From: Acanthochromis polyacanthus
Lineage: Eukaryota > Chordata > Actinopteri > Pomacentridae
Assembly (NCBI RefSeq): GCF_021347895.1
Contig: NC_067116.1
Location: 43,929,128-43,993,127 of the forward strand
Direction: 5' to 3'
DNA length: 64,000 nucleotides
The first letter of the stretch is position 1. The number at the start of each line of letters is the position of its first letter. The position numbers and the translations under genes were made by a program. Below, one piece after another: positions 43,156 through 51,796 of the stretch. Below the pieces are notes generated by a model that made no database searches, had not been told where the DNA came from, and saw only the letters and a list, made by a program, of their open reading frames with translations.

Positions 43156-43562
43156 CCTCTCCCTCTCCCTCTCCCTCTCTCCCCCTCCCAAAATGTAATA
43201 ACTTATTACGTAATGCGGCAAAAATTTTTACAAAATGCGTTGTGTCAGTTTATTACAAAATGCGGCAGTTTATTACGAAATGTGGCTTTATTACGAAATG
43301 AAACGACAAAGTTATTACATTTTGGACGTTTATTACAAAATGCACCGTTACTACGAAATGCGGCTTAACAAGGCTTTTAAAAGCGTAAAAACTACAGAGA
43401 AGACATTAACTGCAGATTGTAAATTTGTAAAACCATAAATTTTAAATAATTTCTGGACCATGACGAGCTGTTTTGATCTTCAAGTAAAATACTAGATTGT
43501 TCAGTTCCAGATACTTTTTAATATATATATATATATATATACATACATACATACACACACAT

Positions 43563-43593
<31 letters not shown>

Positions 43594-46500
43594 GTATATA
43601 AAACAGTTTTATATGTACCGGGCTTTGCAAAAGTCCTGTTACACGGTTTCATGATCTTTAGAGACGTTTACATGTCGAAGTGAAAAATTCCATTAAACAA
43701 ACTGAAAGTTCTCCCTTATAGGCAGGTGTCATTAACACAAATTTGTTCTCTGGTGAAGTTGTATCAAGATGGAAGTCAAAAGAGTTGAGATATCTGCTCT
43801 CCTTCATGCTGGCCACAAGTCTGACAGAGCCAAGCAGCTGAACATCAACCGGATGACCGTCCACAGAGTCATGGAGAGGCTCAAGAATGGTGAAGACCTG
43901 AAAGATCGTCACCATTCTTTAGCCTCTCTGCAACTCTGTGGACGGTCATCTGGCTGATGTTCAGCACAAAGGAGAGCAGATATCTCAACTCTTTTCACTT
44001 CCATCTTTATACAACTTCACCGGAGAAAAAAAATTGTATTAAGAACACCTGCCTATAAGGTAGAACTTTCAGTTTATTTAATGGAATTTTTCACTCCGAC
44101 ATGTAAACGTCTCTAAAGATCATGAAACCGAGTGTAACAGAACTTTTGCAAAGCCCGGTCTGTATATATTATAAGGGAAGGGTACAAACATCTGCTGAAA
44201 GTCCCACACTTTTGGGTTTTTTAGGACATATAATTTTATTTGGATGGAGACGTTGGACTGCAGTACCTGAGTTTACTCCTCTCCTTGTCTGACAGTGGGG
44301 GTGAGAAGACAGCAGGGACAGGCACAGGCTCCAGACTGGCTGATTCTTCAATAAGACTGTCCATGAAGTCATTGACCTGACCCTCAAACTGACGCATCAG
44401 GTCACTCTTCAGGTACTGGGCGACACAAAACCACATGGAAATAGTCACTTACAGTCTGCAGACGCACAAACACACCCGAAATGTTTTGCATGTGGCTCCA
44501 ATTACGCAAATCTGGCGTTGAGATACAAATATCCTTCCATTCGGCTCACACTGACACGGCTTTCTCTTGTTTAAAAACCCGTGTAAACGAGGGGGAATTT
44601 ATTGCACTTCATTGTAAATCCAAGCCAGAGTCCACAGCTCTGTCTGCATTTTAGCGCAACTTTAACTGTCATTTTTCAAAGGAGTTTTAAAACATACAGG
44701 AAGTCTGACACACTGGAGATCACTGGCAAGGAGATGTGAAACTGCTCAGCGTGTGATGATGATGCACTTATTTAACCCTTATGAAATCTGAATGCGTCTT
44801 TTGTGAAGCAAAGAGTTCACACATTATTAAAAGAGTCACAAGAAGTGATCGTACTAATATGCAGAGAGCATGAAACACTTAATCATTTCTGTATGAAACG
44901 TCTCTTTTCAGTTTCTGGTAATCGCATCACTCGCTAAGTTCACAGATTTTATTTTTTCCAGTCAGTTTGCTGTCACGACGGATCTGATGACTAAAATAAA
45001 GACAGAGCTCATTCAGGATTGAGAGAGGAAACAAAATATACCGCACTGTTAACTGCAGTTATGCGTTTATCTAGACCAGGGGTGTCAAACATGCGGCCCA
45101 CGAGCCCAAACCGGCCCGCCAGAGGGTCCAATCCGGCCCGCGGTACGACTTTGTAAAGTGTAAAAATAACAGAGAAGACATTAACTGCAGATTGTACATT
45201 TGGAAAACTATAAATTTAAAATAATTTCCAGACCATGACAAGTTGTTTTGATCATAGAGTAAAATACTAGATTGCTCTTTAGTCATTTTGTGTCTCGTTT
45301 TTGTCATATTTTGTTTTGTGTTTGCTGTGGTTTGTCTTTTTTGTTCAAGTTATGGCTTGTTTCTCATTTTTTTGTCATTCTGTGTTTTGCTTTATTCATT
45401 GTCTTGTGTATCGTTTGTCATTTTGTTTCTCGGTTTTAGCATTTTTTTGTCTCATTTGTCCACTTTTTTTTTTTGTCGCTTTGCAACTTTGTCAAATTTT
45501 GTCACTTTTTTGTTTTCTTTCATGTTTGTCTCATTTTTTTGGCATTTTGTTTCTCGCTTTTGTCGTTTGCGTCTCATTTTTGTAATACTTTATCTTGTTT
45601 TTTGTCTTTTTTTACAGTAATATACTCTGTTGTTCAGTTCCAGATAGCTGTGACTAAATGTTGTGTTCCTTTGTAGACACTCTGATCTGGAAGTTGTCAT
45701 GTGGAAATGATAAACTGAGGCAAAAAGTTGCTGAAATTAGATTCATTTTTTCTTCAAAAATTTCAGGCTGTTCATAATATTTTGTGAAAAGATCGTTCCT
45801 TAAATGTGAACATTTTCACAATGTACTTTTTTTGCACTGAAACAACAGGAAACATTTGGAGTTGTGGTGATTTATTGGTTATGATGCTGTGATTTTACTG
45901 ATCACTGGAGATCAAATTAGGCTGAATGTGGAACCTGGACTAACATGAGTTTGACACCCCTGATCTAGACAGAAATACTGACTGACAGCAAGATAAACAT
46001 CAGCTGGAGGAAAAGTCAGGAACACCCATCATTTTCTAAATATGTTTCCAGTGAGCCATTTCTTAACCCACATTGGTGACGTACTAACCTCTGCCTTCCT
46101 TTTTAGCTGCAGCTTTTTGCTGATCACATGCTCCACCTCAATTCGCCCTGAAATTGGAACGAGAACACACAAATGTGATGAAAAGAAGAGTCTGTGTGAT
46201 TTGGACAAACCAAAATTAACAAGCCAGTGTCCAAAAACGTCGTCTAAACAGAACTTCAAAGTGGCAAACGTCAGCTAATGCCGTGTCAATTTTCTACAAC
46301 ACAATTCGAAAGCCTGTTTGTTTTGAAATGGAAATGTTCAACAGTGATTAAAACATTTGGCAGCTTGCTGTAGGTTTCAGTCACCATGTTGTGAAAGTGT
46401 AGCAGGTTTGGAAACGGCTGAATTGAAATTACATCGGTCTTTACGTTATTTAAATCACAGCTCAGCCAATACTGGATTTTTAGGGTTGATACAAACTTTA

Positions 46501-48698
46501 AGGGAGGAAAAAAAGTGTGATATCAACATACAGTATCATTCGAAAGCTTGCGGTCATCCAGACAATTCCATGTTCTCATTGAAAACTCACTTTTATCCAT
46601 GTGCTAACATAACTGCATAAAGGTTTTCTAATCACCAATGAGCCTTTCAGCACCATTAGCTAACACAATGTAGCATTAGAACACAGGAGTGATGGTTGCT
46701 GGAAATGTTCCTCTGTACCCCTATGGAGATACAGAATTAAACATTTACAGCTAGAATAAACCAGCATCACATGCTTGAAATAAAATGATTTACCCACAGT
46801 TTTAAAACGGTGCCAACAACTTACTCAGGCCTATGTTTTTTTAGTCTTGTGTAAAATTATGTCAATTTTGGCGCTTTGTTCTTCTGCTTTTTTGTGTTTT
46901 TCCAATGCACATCAATCGAGAAATAAACACCAAAAACATTTGTAATTGCCCAAATTTCTGGGAGAAATGGTGTATTTTCTGGAAAAACTCCAGGGATGCC
47001 AATACGTTCATCCATTACTGTATAAGTTGGGCAGCAGCTAAAATATGAGCAAAAAAAACAAAACAAGATAAATAAATAAATACACAAAACCAGGCAGCAA
47101 CTCATAACACAAACATCTTAAATAAAATAAACACAAATATACATGTTTTCAGTAGCATTTGGTTACTCTTAACGGTGGTAATATATTTATGTGTATGGAG
47201 GAGGAACATTTAACTGAGGAAAGAAGCTTCAAAGCTGTTACTGCAGAGATGAAATCCACAAGAAGACACGCCTTTAACGGTGTGTAGCAAGCACAATGTA
47301 AAGTCAACAGAACGGGCTGAAGGTTACTGGAGGTCAAGAGTCTCGACAGCTGTCTGATGATGAACGAGTTTTCTATGTTCAGAGGTCAGTCCTGCCAACA
47401 GTGACAAACAGAAGCAGCTCCACCCGTCAGTGACAGAGTCAGAGCTTTACGTTCTGCGAACAGCCTTCAGTGTTTTACCTCCACGTTTACAGAGAGCTGC
47501 TGTTGTTCCAGCGTTTCACAGTCGACCAGTTCATTCACACGTTCTGTCTGCTACTGGTGCATAATGGTGACCAGTTCAGTAGGAAGTACACTGTAAAAAT
47601 CTAACCACAATATTTTTGAAAAATTCGCTGTTACTTTACAGATTTGCTCTGTTCTCTAAAATGACAAATAATGAAGCACAAAATTAATATTAATTTGAAT
47701 GTTAGCTGTAAAAACAAACATCAGCCAGAACTGTGAATAACATTCATGTAATAAAATCTGGATTTTTATAAAGAGTAATTTGTGTTTTGACAATTCTGAC
47801 ACTATTTTTTTATTGTGTTCAAACTCGTAAAAAATATCTGTGATTTTCATATTATGGGGTTAAACATGGATTTTGGTTGATTTTTTTTATGTGAATGTTC
47901 TTCAAGAAAATATATGTAATCACTTCAGGTATTTTTAGGATTTTTTTGGAAGATTTTTATTTATTTTTTGAAAATATTTACAAGAATTTTCTTGCTAAAA
48001 TTTGGGAGATTTTTTTTAAAATAAAACTTTTAAGGAATTATTGGAATTTGCTTTCTGAAGACTTAACAAATTTTCAGAAACTTGGCGAATTTTTCACTGA
48101 TTTTTTGGATTTTTTCAGACAAGGAAGCAAAATCTTGTTGGTGCCCGTAAATGAGGACAACAGGAGGGTTAAATCAGCTAAACACACAATTATGTTTACA
48201 GATATTTGCCATTTTCTGCACCATTTTCAAAGTTTCTGAACCTAACAGCATTCCACCATTCCTGATGTATTTTTTGAGCACTCTTGCTTTCAGATTTTCA
48301 CCCATTTTGCACAGATTTTTTTAAATTTTATTTTACAGCCTGAACCCTGTCATTGCTGCTGTGGTTAACCTCAGGTCAAAAAGGAACACGTCATGCAGTG
48401 ACACATGGTTTCAGTGGTAACACACTCCAGGACACTTACTGTAAGCGAACAACATGCTGAGGAAGGCTTTAATAACTCACTAACTAAAAGGTCAGTGTCC
48501 TCTGTTAAACCCCTGCTGATGAGGAAGCTAAAGTTCTCCCACCGTTGCTGGTGATGTGAGTCTCCCGGTTCTCCAGCTGCTGCTTTCCCGGACTCAGCTG
48601 CCCGTTCAAAGGCTCGTCAGGGTCGGGGAAGGTGGGCATCTTGGGCACGGGTCTACAGCGGGAGCGGAGGACCCCGTTTTCCCCGTGACTCTCCATCC
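33948..48698 (-). CDS. soat1: soat1 sterol O-acyltransferase 1 (ACAT1), complete coding sequence
   Basis: SOAT1 is an ER membrane enzyme of the MBOAT family that esterifies cholesterol with long-chain acyl-CoA for storage. The ATG is at 48694-48696. Coding exons in order are 48543-48698, 46089-46147, 44267-44415, 42039-42098, 41064-41171, 39873-40152, 39684-39762, 39211-39295, 37550-37595, 37330-37459, 37140-37237, 36119-36217, 35787-35922, 35357-35502 and 33948-34013. They total 1695 bp: 564 residues (human about 550) plus stop, with consistent phases. Family marks seen are [27 protein letters not shown], the FYKDWWNS motif (414-421) and the catalytic His471 in SAVVHEY. The C-terminus ([11 protein letters not shown]) departs from the mammalian end. 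Introns carry many transposons. SOAT1 rather than SOAT2 is favoured by the abl2 neighbour and overall similarity. Confidence 0.96.
34056..35300 (-). mobile_element. LINE reverse-transcriptase fragment in the last soat1 intron
   Basis: Broken minus frames at about 34715-35283 carry LINE RT signatures: [26 protein letters not shown] and [16 protein letters not shown]. The YADD active-site motif is destroyed (FHCYFIYSS in its place) and a frameshift separates the halves. The likely 3' part (34056-34230) is split off by a TTAA MITE at 34231-34654. CR1/L2/Rex1-type. Confidence 0.75.
34231..34654. mobile_element. TTAA MITE, copy 3
   Basis: Ends AACCTCGTGTCGTCCTG and GACAACAGGAGGG, flanked by TTAA (34227-34230 and 34655-34658). 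Inverted relative to copy 1 and inserted in a LINE. Confidence 0.8.
35357..35502 (-). CDS. soat1: soat1 exon: [15 protein letters not shown] membrane segment
   Basis: This exon encodes residues 495-543, including the last hydrophobic segment and [15 protein letters not shown]. Acceptor CTCTCAG, donor GTAGTG. Confidence 0.94.
35787..35922 (-). CDS. soat1: soat1 exon with catalytic histidine
   Basis: Residues 450-494. SAVVHEY carries His471, the position of the MBOAT active-site histidine (His460 in human SOAT1). Acceptor TTACAG, donor GTAAGA. Confidence 0.95.
36119..36217 (-). CDS. soat1: soat1 exon: DWWNSTSF to RDFLW
   Basis: Residues 417-449. It holds most of the family signature (DWWNS) and [13 protein letters not shown]. 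Acceptor TTCACAG, donor GTGAGT. Confidence 0.95.
36245..36550. mobile_element. TTAA MITE half copy, copy 4
   Basis: It starts CCCTCCTGTTGTC after TTAA (36241-36244) and stops near the TTAA that begins copy 5, without a right half. Confidence 0.75.
36555..37075. mobile_element. TTAA MITE, near full length, copy 5
   Basis: It starts CCCTCCCGTAGTC after TTAA (36551-36554) and ends CAGGACGATATGAGGG. The right flank is TTCA, one base from TTAA. It includes an ATAT/CACA simple repeat at about 36827-36855 that copy 1 lacks. It abuts copy 4 head to tail. Confidence 0.8.
37140..37459 (-). CDS. soat1: soat1 exons 37140-37237 and 37330-37459
   Basis: Two exons separated by a 92-bp intron encode residues 341-416. 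They give [25 protein letters not shown] and [21 protein letters not shown], all close to mammalian SOAT1. Donors are GTACGA and GTGCTG. Confidence 0.93.
37550..37595 (-). CDS. soat1: soat1 46-bp exon
   Basis: Residues 325-340: [15 protein letters not shown] plus a split Arg. Acceptor ATGCAG, donor GTACTG. Confidence 0.92.
37895..38592. repeat. about 700-bp pentanucleotide-based minisatellite
   Basis: The block is an irregular run of 5-base units (GACAA, GACGA, GACAC, GAGAC and variants) inside a soat1 intron. A period of five without stop codons leaves all three minus frames open for up to 291 codons (Ser/Cys/Leu/Val only). These are not genes. Local higher-order repeats recur, for example near 38220-38300. 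Confidence 0.92.
38600..39210. other. soat1 intron, nothing recognised
   Basis: AT-rich intron sequence right of the minisatellite. No repeat or exon was recognised. Confidence 0.5.
39211..39295 (-). CDS. soat1: soat1 exon: [14 protein letters not shown]
   Basis: Residues 297-324, with the highly conserved [14 protein letters not shown]. Acceptor TCTACAG, donor GTAAAC. Confidence 0.94.
39684..39762 (-). CDS. soat1: soat1 exon: [12 protein letters not shown]
   Basis: Residues 271-296. [15 protein letters not shown] is near identical to mammalian SOAT1. Acceptor TTTTAG, donor GTGAGT. Confidence 0.94.
39873..40152 (-). CDS. soat1: soat1 280-bp exon, membrane segments
   Basis: Residues 177-270, the largest exon. 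It has several hydrophobic segments and a His/Ser-rich loop (SQSHSHTR), ending [12 protein letters not shown]. Acceptor GCCTCAG, donor GTGGAT. Confidence 0.94.
40245..41040 (+). mobile_element. LINE 3' fragment (CR1/L2-type), antisense to soat1
   Basis: Open for about 180 codons (40248-40787). The frame carries the C-terminal signature of fish CR1/L2/Rex1-type reverse transcriptases: [35 protein letters not shown] and WWNNLPNSV. The element ends with GCGTCTGCTAAATGAAAC, a tail typical of fish L2. A run of 17 G sits at about 40869-40885. The 5' end is missing, as is usual for such copies. Confidence 0.85.
41064..41171 (-). CDS. soat1: soat1 exon: first membrane segment
   Basis: Residues 141-176: [15 protein letters not shown], then a hydrophobic segment ending VVDFIDEG. 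Acceptor TCCACAG, donor GTAATA. Confidence 0.95.
41201..41345. mobile_element. TTAA MITE fragment, copy 6
   Basis: It starts CCCTCGTGTCGTCCTG after TTAA (41197-41200), then is cut off by the Tc1-like fragment at 41346. Confidence 0.7.
41346..41545. mobile_element. Tc1/mariner-type fragment
   Basis: Matches 46770-46950 in reverse: CAAAAATTGACATAATTTTAC-like, GTTGGCACCGTTTTAAAAC and ATTTCAAGCATGTGATGC. No frame. Confidence 0.6.
41555..41945. mobile_element. TTAA MITE, copy 7
   Basis: Starts CCCTCATGTTGTCCTG and ends AGGACAACAGGAGGA, with TTAA on both sides (41551-41554 and 41946-41949). At 391 bp it has lost part of the centre. Confidence 0.8.
42039..42098 (-). CDS. soat1: soat1 60-bp exon
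   Basis: It encodes [20 protein letters not shown], the segment just before the first membrane helix. Acceptor CTGTAG, donor GTAAGT. Confidence 0.92.
42295..43364. mobile_element. foldback-like element with long iterated inverted repeats
   Basis: Inverted repeats of about 170 bp (about 42295-42465 and 43190-43364) start GCCGCATTTCGTAATAACGG. Each carries six or more TTTCGTAATAA or TTTTGTAATAA motifs. TTAA borders both ends (42291-42294 and 43365-43368). The inverted identity extends four bases past it (CTTG/CAAG), so the exact end is uncertain. The middle is AT-rich with a CT-rich tract and no reading frame. Superfamily not identified; TTAA would fit Kolobok or piggyBac. Confidence 0.75.
43120..43192 (+). 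repeat. C/CT-rich microsatellite
   Basis: A C-run, then (CT)n and (CCCTCT)n, inside the foldback-like element. Confidence 0.9.
43380..43515 (+). mobile_element. fragment of the CAGGGGTGTC hAT MITE
   Basis: It shares AGAGAAGACATTAACTGCAG, GACCATGACGAG and ATACTAGATTGTT with 45077-45962. No ends. Confidence 0.6.
43519..43594 (+). repeat. AT/ATAC/AC compound microsatellite
   Basis: Consecutive (TA)n, (CATA)n and (CA)n tracts. The open frame across it is an artefact. Confidence 0.9.
43618..44158. mobile_element. foldback of two transposon 5' ends
   Basis: The outer ends CCGGGCTTTGCAAAAG and CTTTTGCAAAGCCCGG are inverted. The arms stay complementary almost to the centre near 43898-43912. The left arm encodes the start of a transposase ([15 protein letters not shown] at 43769) with a helix-turn-helix ([12 protein letters not shown]). 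The right arm carries the same start reversed, with a short deletion. So two 5' ends of a Tc1/mariner-like transposon lie head to head, without a catalytic domain. Confidence 0.85.
44267..44415 (-). CDS. soat1: soat1 exon: cytosolic N-terminal region
   Basis: Residues 72-120. Starts [17 protein letters not shown] and contains an [11 protein letters not shown] stretch. In mammals this N-terminal region drives tetramer formation. Acceptor CGCCCAG, donor GTACTG. Confidence 0.92.
45077..45962 (+). mobile_element. hAT-type MITE, CAGGGGTGTC family, with perfect target duplication
   Basis: Ends CAGGGGTGTCAAAC and GTTTGACACCCCTG. The 8-bp target duplication ATCTAGAC is exact (45069-45076 and 45963-45970). 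The 886-bp body has no transposase, but has a TTTTTGTC-rich block (about 45275-45615). This is the best preserved copy of the family in the window. It lies in a soat1 intron. Confidence 0.92.
46089..46147 (-). CDS. soat1: soat1 59-bp exon
   Basis: Residues 52-71: [19 protein letters not shown], a charged, likely helical segment. Acceptor TTTCAG, donor GTTAGT. Confidence 0.9.
46770..47020. mobile_element. Tc1/mariner-type fragment
   Basis: It ends ATCCATTACTG|TA and shares its left part with 41346-41545 in reverse orientation. No transposase frame. Confidence 0.6.
47867..48168. mobile_element. half copy of the TTAA MITE, copy 8
   Basis: It begins at the central hairpin (ATGGATTTTGGTTGA) and ends GGACAACAGGAGGG, followed by TTAA (48169-48172). 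Confidence 0.75.
48543..48698 (-). CDS. soat1: soat1 first coding exon
   Basis: The start is ATG 48694-48696, two bases after the acceptor GTCAG. It encodes [13 protein letters not shown] and a Pro/Asp-rich stretch ending ITSN plus a split codon. Donor GTGGGA. Splicing gives NGRIEVEH, which resembles the mammalian junction. Confidence 0.9.
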
Positions 48699-49163
48699 CT
48701 GACGACGGGAAACACACGAAGAAGAAGAGGTCAGGTTAGCATCACAGCTACTGTCAGGAATGCTAAAGATGCACAGAGACAGCAGTCAGAAGACAATCAG
48801 ATCACTCTCACATGACACCCAGACAGACAGACATTTAACAGCTCAGTCAGATTAGACAGGAGTCAGTGTGGTTAACCAGGAGATATCCAGACAGCTAGTG
48901 AAGCTAATTATCCACCTGGTGTGACGCTAACAGGACTAGTTTGCTAGTAGCAGCTTGTTAAATTAGCCAACTTGTTGACGTTAGCTACGGAACAGGTTGA
49001 TAGGAGCGGAAGGCGGACTGACACTGAAGTAAATGCTTTAATAAAATTAAAAATGCTTACTTTTTTCGACTGCCGGCTCCTCTCTTGTTCAGCCAACGTT
49101 TCCTCCGAGGTTTCAGGGTTTAAAATCAGAGGAACGACAGTCGGAGCCGCTGCTGCCGCTCAC

Positions 49164-49200
49164 CTTCATTCTAAACACTGAGGAGGTGATGAGCTCGGCG
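49164..49200 (-). other. soat1: soat1 non-coding first exon (3' boundary seen)
   Basis: A donor AAG|GTGAGC on the minus strand has its last exon base at 49164. It fits a non-coding exon joining the acceptor at 48699. The 5' end is unknown, so 49200 is nominal. It contains an ATG two codons before the donor (see findings). Confidence 0.5.
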
Positions 49201-49204
49201 GCCG

Positions 49205-49262
49205 ACGCTGATTGGTCCAAAGTCTCTCCTCCTTTTGACGTCAAGGCGCCCCAATGAGACCA
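49205..49262 (-). promoter_or_regulatory. soat1: soat1 promoter with CCAAT and CRE motifs
   Basis: CCAAT on the minus strand lies at 49211-49215, and a perfect cAMP-response element TGACGTCA at 49236-49243. Another CCAAT in the opposite sense is at about 49251-49255. The area is GC-richer than its surroundings. Motif presence is direct; binding by NF-Y or CREB-type factors is inference. Confidence 0.55.
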
Positions 49263-49305
49263 CAGCTGTTGTCAGGTTCCACATCATCGCTGCTTTCATC
49301 ATCAG

Positions 49306-49366
49306 TTTATTATTATTATTATTATTATTATTATGAATGATAATAATAATAATAATAATAATAAGA
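49306..49366. repeat. (TTA)n/(TAA)n inverted microsatellite
   Basis: A TTA run is followed by ATGAATGA and a TAA run, forming a perfect AT-rich hairpin just upstream of soat1. Confidence 0.9.
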
Positions 49367-50040
49367 TATAGATGCTACAGCATGACTGAGTTTTAATAAT
49401 AATTCAATTGTTTGAGCATAATCCTCCTACCACATACTTCCATGTGCCTAAATATGTAACTTTTTGTGACATAGTTGACAGGTATCATAGTCGACATTTT
49501 TGCTGTTTTTAGGTCTAAAATCAGCATAGCAGCCTATAACCAAACAACACATGGCATTTTAGAGAAAGATTCTTCGAAAATATTATTAATACAGTTGAGT
49601 GACATTAAAATTTATCGACAAAGATTTTGTAGTAAAACTGCTGGCATGTGATAAATCCACACTTGACTCACACACTACTTTTCCTTCAGTCTTTTCTTCA
49701 GGAGGAAATGACATCATGTGGAGCAGGTCATGTGATCTGGAATGAACACACTTCCTTGAGAGGTGTTTTTGTAACGGGGAACTTAGTTGAAAGTAATTTC
49801 TCAGACACAGATACAATTTGTTGTTTTCCATATAAAATTTGATATATTGCCAAAAAAGAAATATCCACAATGATTTTCTCAACTTAATCAAAAGAACACA
49901 ATCCAAACTATTTCTGAATCAGCTCATTTTATTATTGTTTAGCTCATTAGAAGGTGGTTGGTATTCAATTTGGATGGTTATTTAGTTGACATTTTAGTGA
50001 TATCCAGTCTTTTTTTTTTTAAATAAATGATTGTTTTCAT

Positions 50041-50402
50041 GGGCTGCTCAGTGGCGTAGTGGTTAGCACTTTCGCCTTGCAGCAAGAAGATCCCTGGTTC
50101 GAATCCCGGGGTGGGCCTGGGATCTTTCTGCATGGAGTTTGCATGTTCTCCCTGAGCATGCGTGGGTTTTCTCCGGGTACTCCGGCTTCCTCCCACAGTC
50201 CAAAAATATGCTGAGGTTAATTGAGTACTCTAAATTGCCCGTAGGTGTGAATGTGAGTGTGAGTGTTCGTCTGTGTATGTAGCCCTGCGACAGACTGGCG
50301 ACCTGTCCTGGGTGTCCCCTGCCTTCGCCCGAGTCAGCTGGGATAGGCTCCAGCTCCCCCCGCGACCCTAATGAGGATAAAGCGGTGTATAGAGGATGGA
50401 TG
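50041..50402 (+). mobile_element. tRNA-derived SINE, copy 1
   Basis: A tRNA-like head (GTAGTGGTTAGCAC A-box region, GGTTCGAATCCC B box) is followed by the common fish body (GCATGTTCTCCC, CTCCGGCTTCCTCCCACAG) and ends in GGATGGAT repeats. A 12-bp target duplication GATTGTTTTCAT flanks it (50029-50040 and 50403-50414). The GATG tail suggests mobilisation by an RTE/Rex3-type LINE. Confidence 0.92.
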
Positions 50403-50452
50403 GATTGTTTTCATAAAACACAATTATAGAATTTGTAAAGATATGATCATAA

Positions 50453-50803
50453 TGGGGGCTGCACAGTGGAGTAGTGGTTAGCACCTTTGCCTTGCAGCAA
50501 GAAGATCCTTGGTTCGAGTCCCGGCCTGGGCCTGGGATCTTTCTGCATGGAGTTTGCATGTTCTCCCTGTGAATGCGTGGGTTTTCTCCGGGTACTCCGG
50601 CTTCCTCCCACAGTCCAAAAACATGCTGAGGTTAATTGGTTACTCTAAATTGTCCGTAGGTGTGATTGTGTGTCTGTATATGTAGCCCTGTGACAGACTG
50701 GTGACTTGTCCAGGGTGTCCCCTGCCTTCACCCGAGTCAGCTGGGATAGACTCCAGCACCCCTAGTGAGGATAAAGCGGTGTATAGAGAATGGATGGATG
50801 GAT
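50453..50803 (+). mobile_element. tRNA-derived SINE, copy 2
   Basis: Same family and orientation as the copy ending 50 bp upstream, with its own target duplication ATGATCATAA (50443-50452 and 50804-50813). It has a short deletion in the CCCCGCGACC part near the tail. Confidence 0.92.
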
Positions 50804-51073
50804 GATCATAACGAATGTAAAAAATATTAGTTTTTTAAACTTTTAATAAAAATATATGCAGATATAGCCCATAGACTTCAAAAGCCCCTCAGTTATATAT
50901 TGACCCCTGTATTGTGTTTGTCTAATATAAGATCAACTTTATTCATCTGGGAGGAAATAGTTTTGCCTGTGTACAATAAACACAGCTTAGTAAAGTATAC
51001 ACGATTACAGAGAGGTTAGTAATTAGACAGACATAAAAAAGAATACAAAGTGCAAATTTTAAAGTGTTTGAGT

Positions 51074-51335
51074 TGTTGAAAAATGTTAAAATTAAAACTA
51101 AAATTAAACTGCAACACAGCAGTAGAGAAGAATTAAAACTGCATCACAGTAAGAAGGATCAGCTCTCGATACAGTAGCATGATGTGAGAAGATCAGCCTG
51201 CTTAATGGAGAAGGGACAGGGGGGTGTACCTTGGGTAAACATGTATTTGCTGAAGTGTAAAGAGTATAAAGAACTTGTCTGATGAGATGCCTTGTGGTAA
51301 ATAAAAGGTTCTGATTGGTTGGCAGTGAGACCGCA
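51074..51335 (+). mobile_element. LTR fragment of the 58-64 kb retroelement family
   Basis: It starts TGTTGAAAAATG and follows the first 260 bp of the LTR at 58072-58723 (reverse complement), up to TTGGTTGGCAGTGAGAC. It is cut off by the next MITE. Confidence 0.8.
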
Positions 51336-51402
51336 CTGCAAAAACTCAAAATCTCACCAAGTCTATTTCTCTTATTTTTAGTCAAAATGTGTCATTCCAC
51401 TA

Positions 51403-51600
51403 GCCTAGCCGCGGTAGACAACCCACGGCAACAAATTTAATTCTCTGCCAGGGTGGGTCTAGTTACCCTCCATCAGGCTCGAGGCTGGATGCTCCTAAAA
51501 CTGGCCGGACCAATCACCATGAAGTGTAGAGTCAGAAGGCGGGCGTAACTAAGTGACGACAGAGGCGCCACGATTCTGACAGAAACAACCGGCGCACAAT
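51403..51600. mobile_element. TAGCCTAGCC MITE fragment
   Basis: It starts TAGCCTAGCCGCGG and shares ATGCTCCTAAAACTGGCC and GTGTAGAGTCAGAAGGCGGG with 19215-19350. The right end is missing. Confidence 0.65.
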
Positions 51601-51616
51601 AAACAGTTAACAGTCA

Positions 51617-51796
51617 TTTTTTCTTGCCAAATTTGGGGGATTAAAAAAAAAACTTTTAATGGAAACTTTTAAGGATTTATTGGAATTTTCTTCCTGAAGG
51701 TTTTGCAACTTTTCAGAAGTTTGGGGGATTTTTTTTTTGCAGATTTTTATTTTTTTCAGACAAGGAAACAATATTTAAATGAGGAGAACAGGAGGG
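51617..51796. mobile_element. TTAA MITE fragment, copy 9
   Basis: It runs from TTCTTGCCAAATTTGGGG to ACAGGAGGG, followed by TTAA (51797-51800). The left part is absent. Confidence 0.7.
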
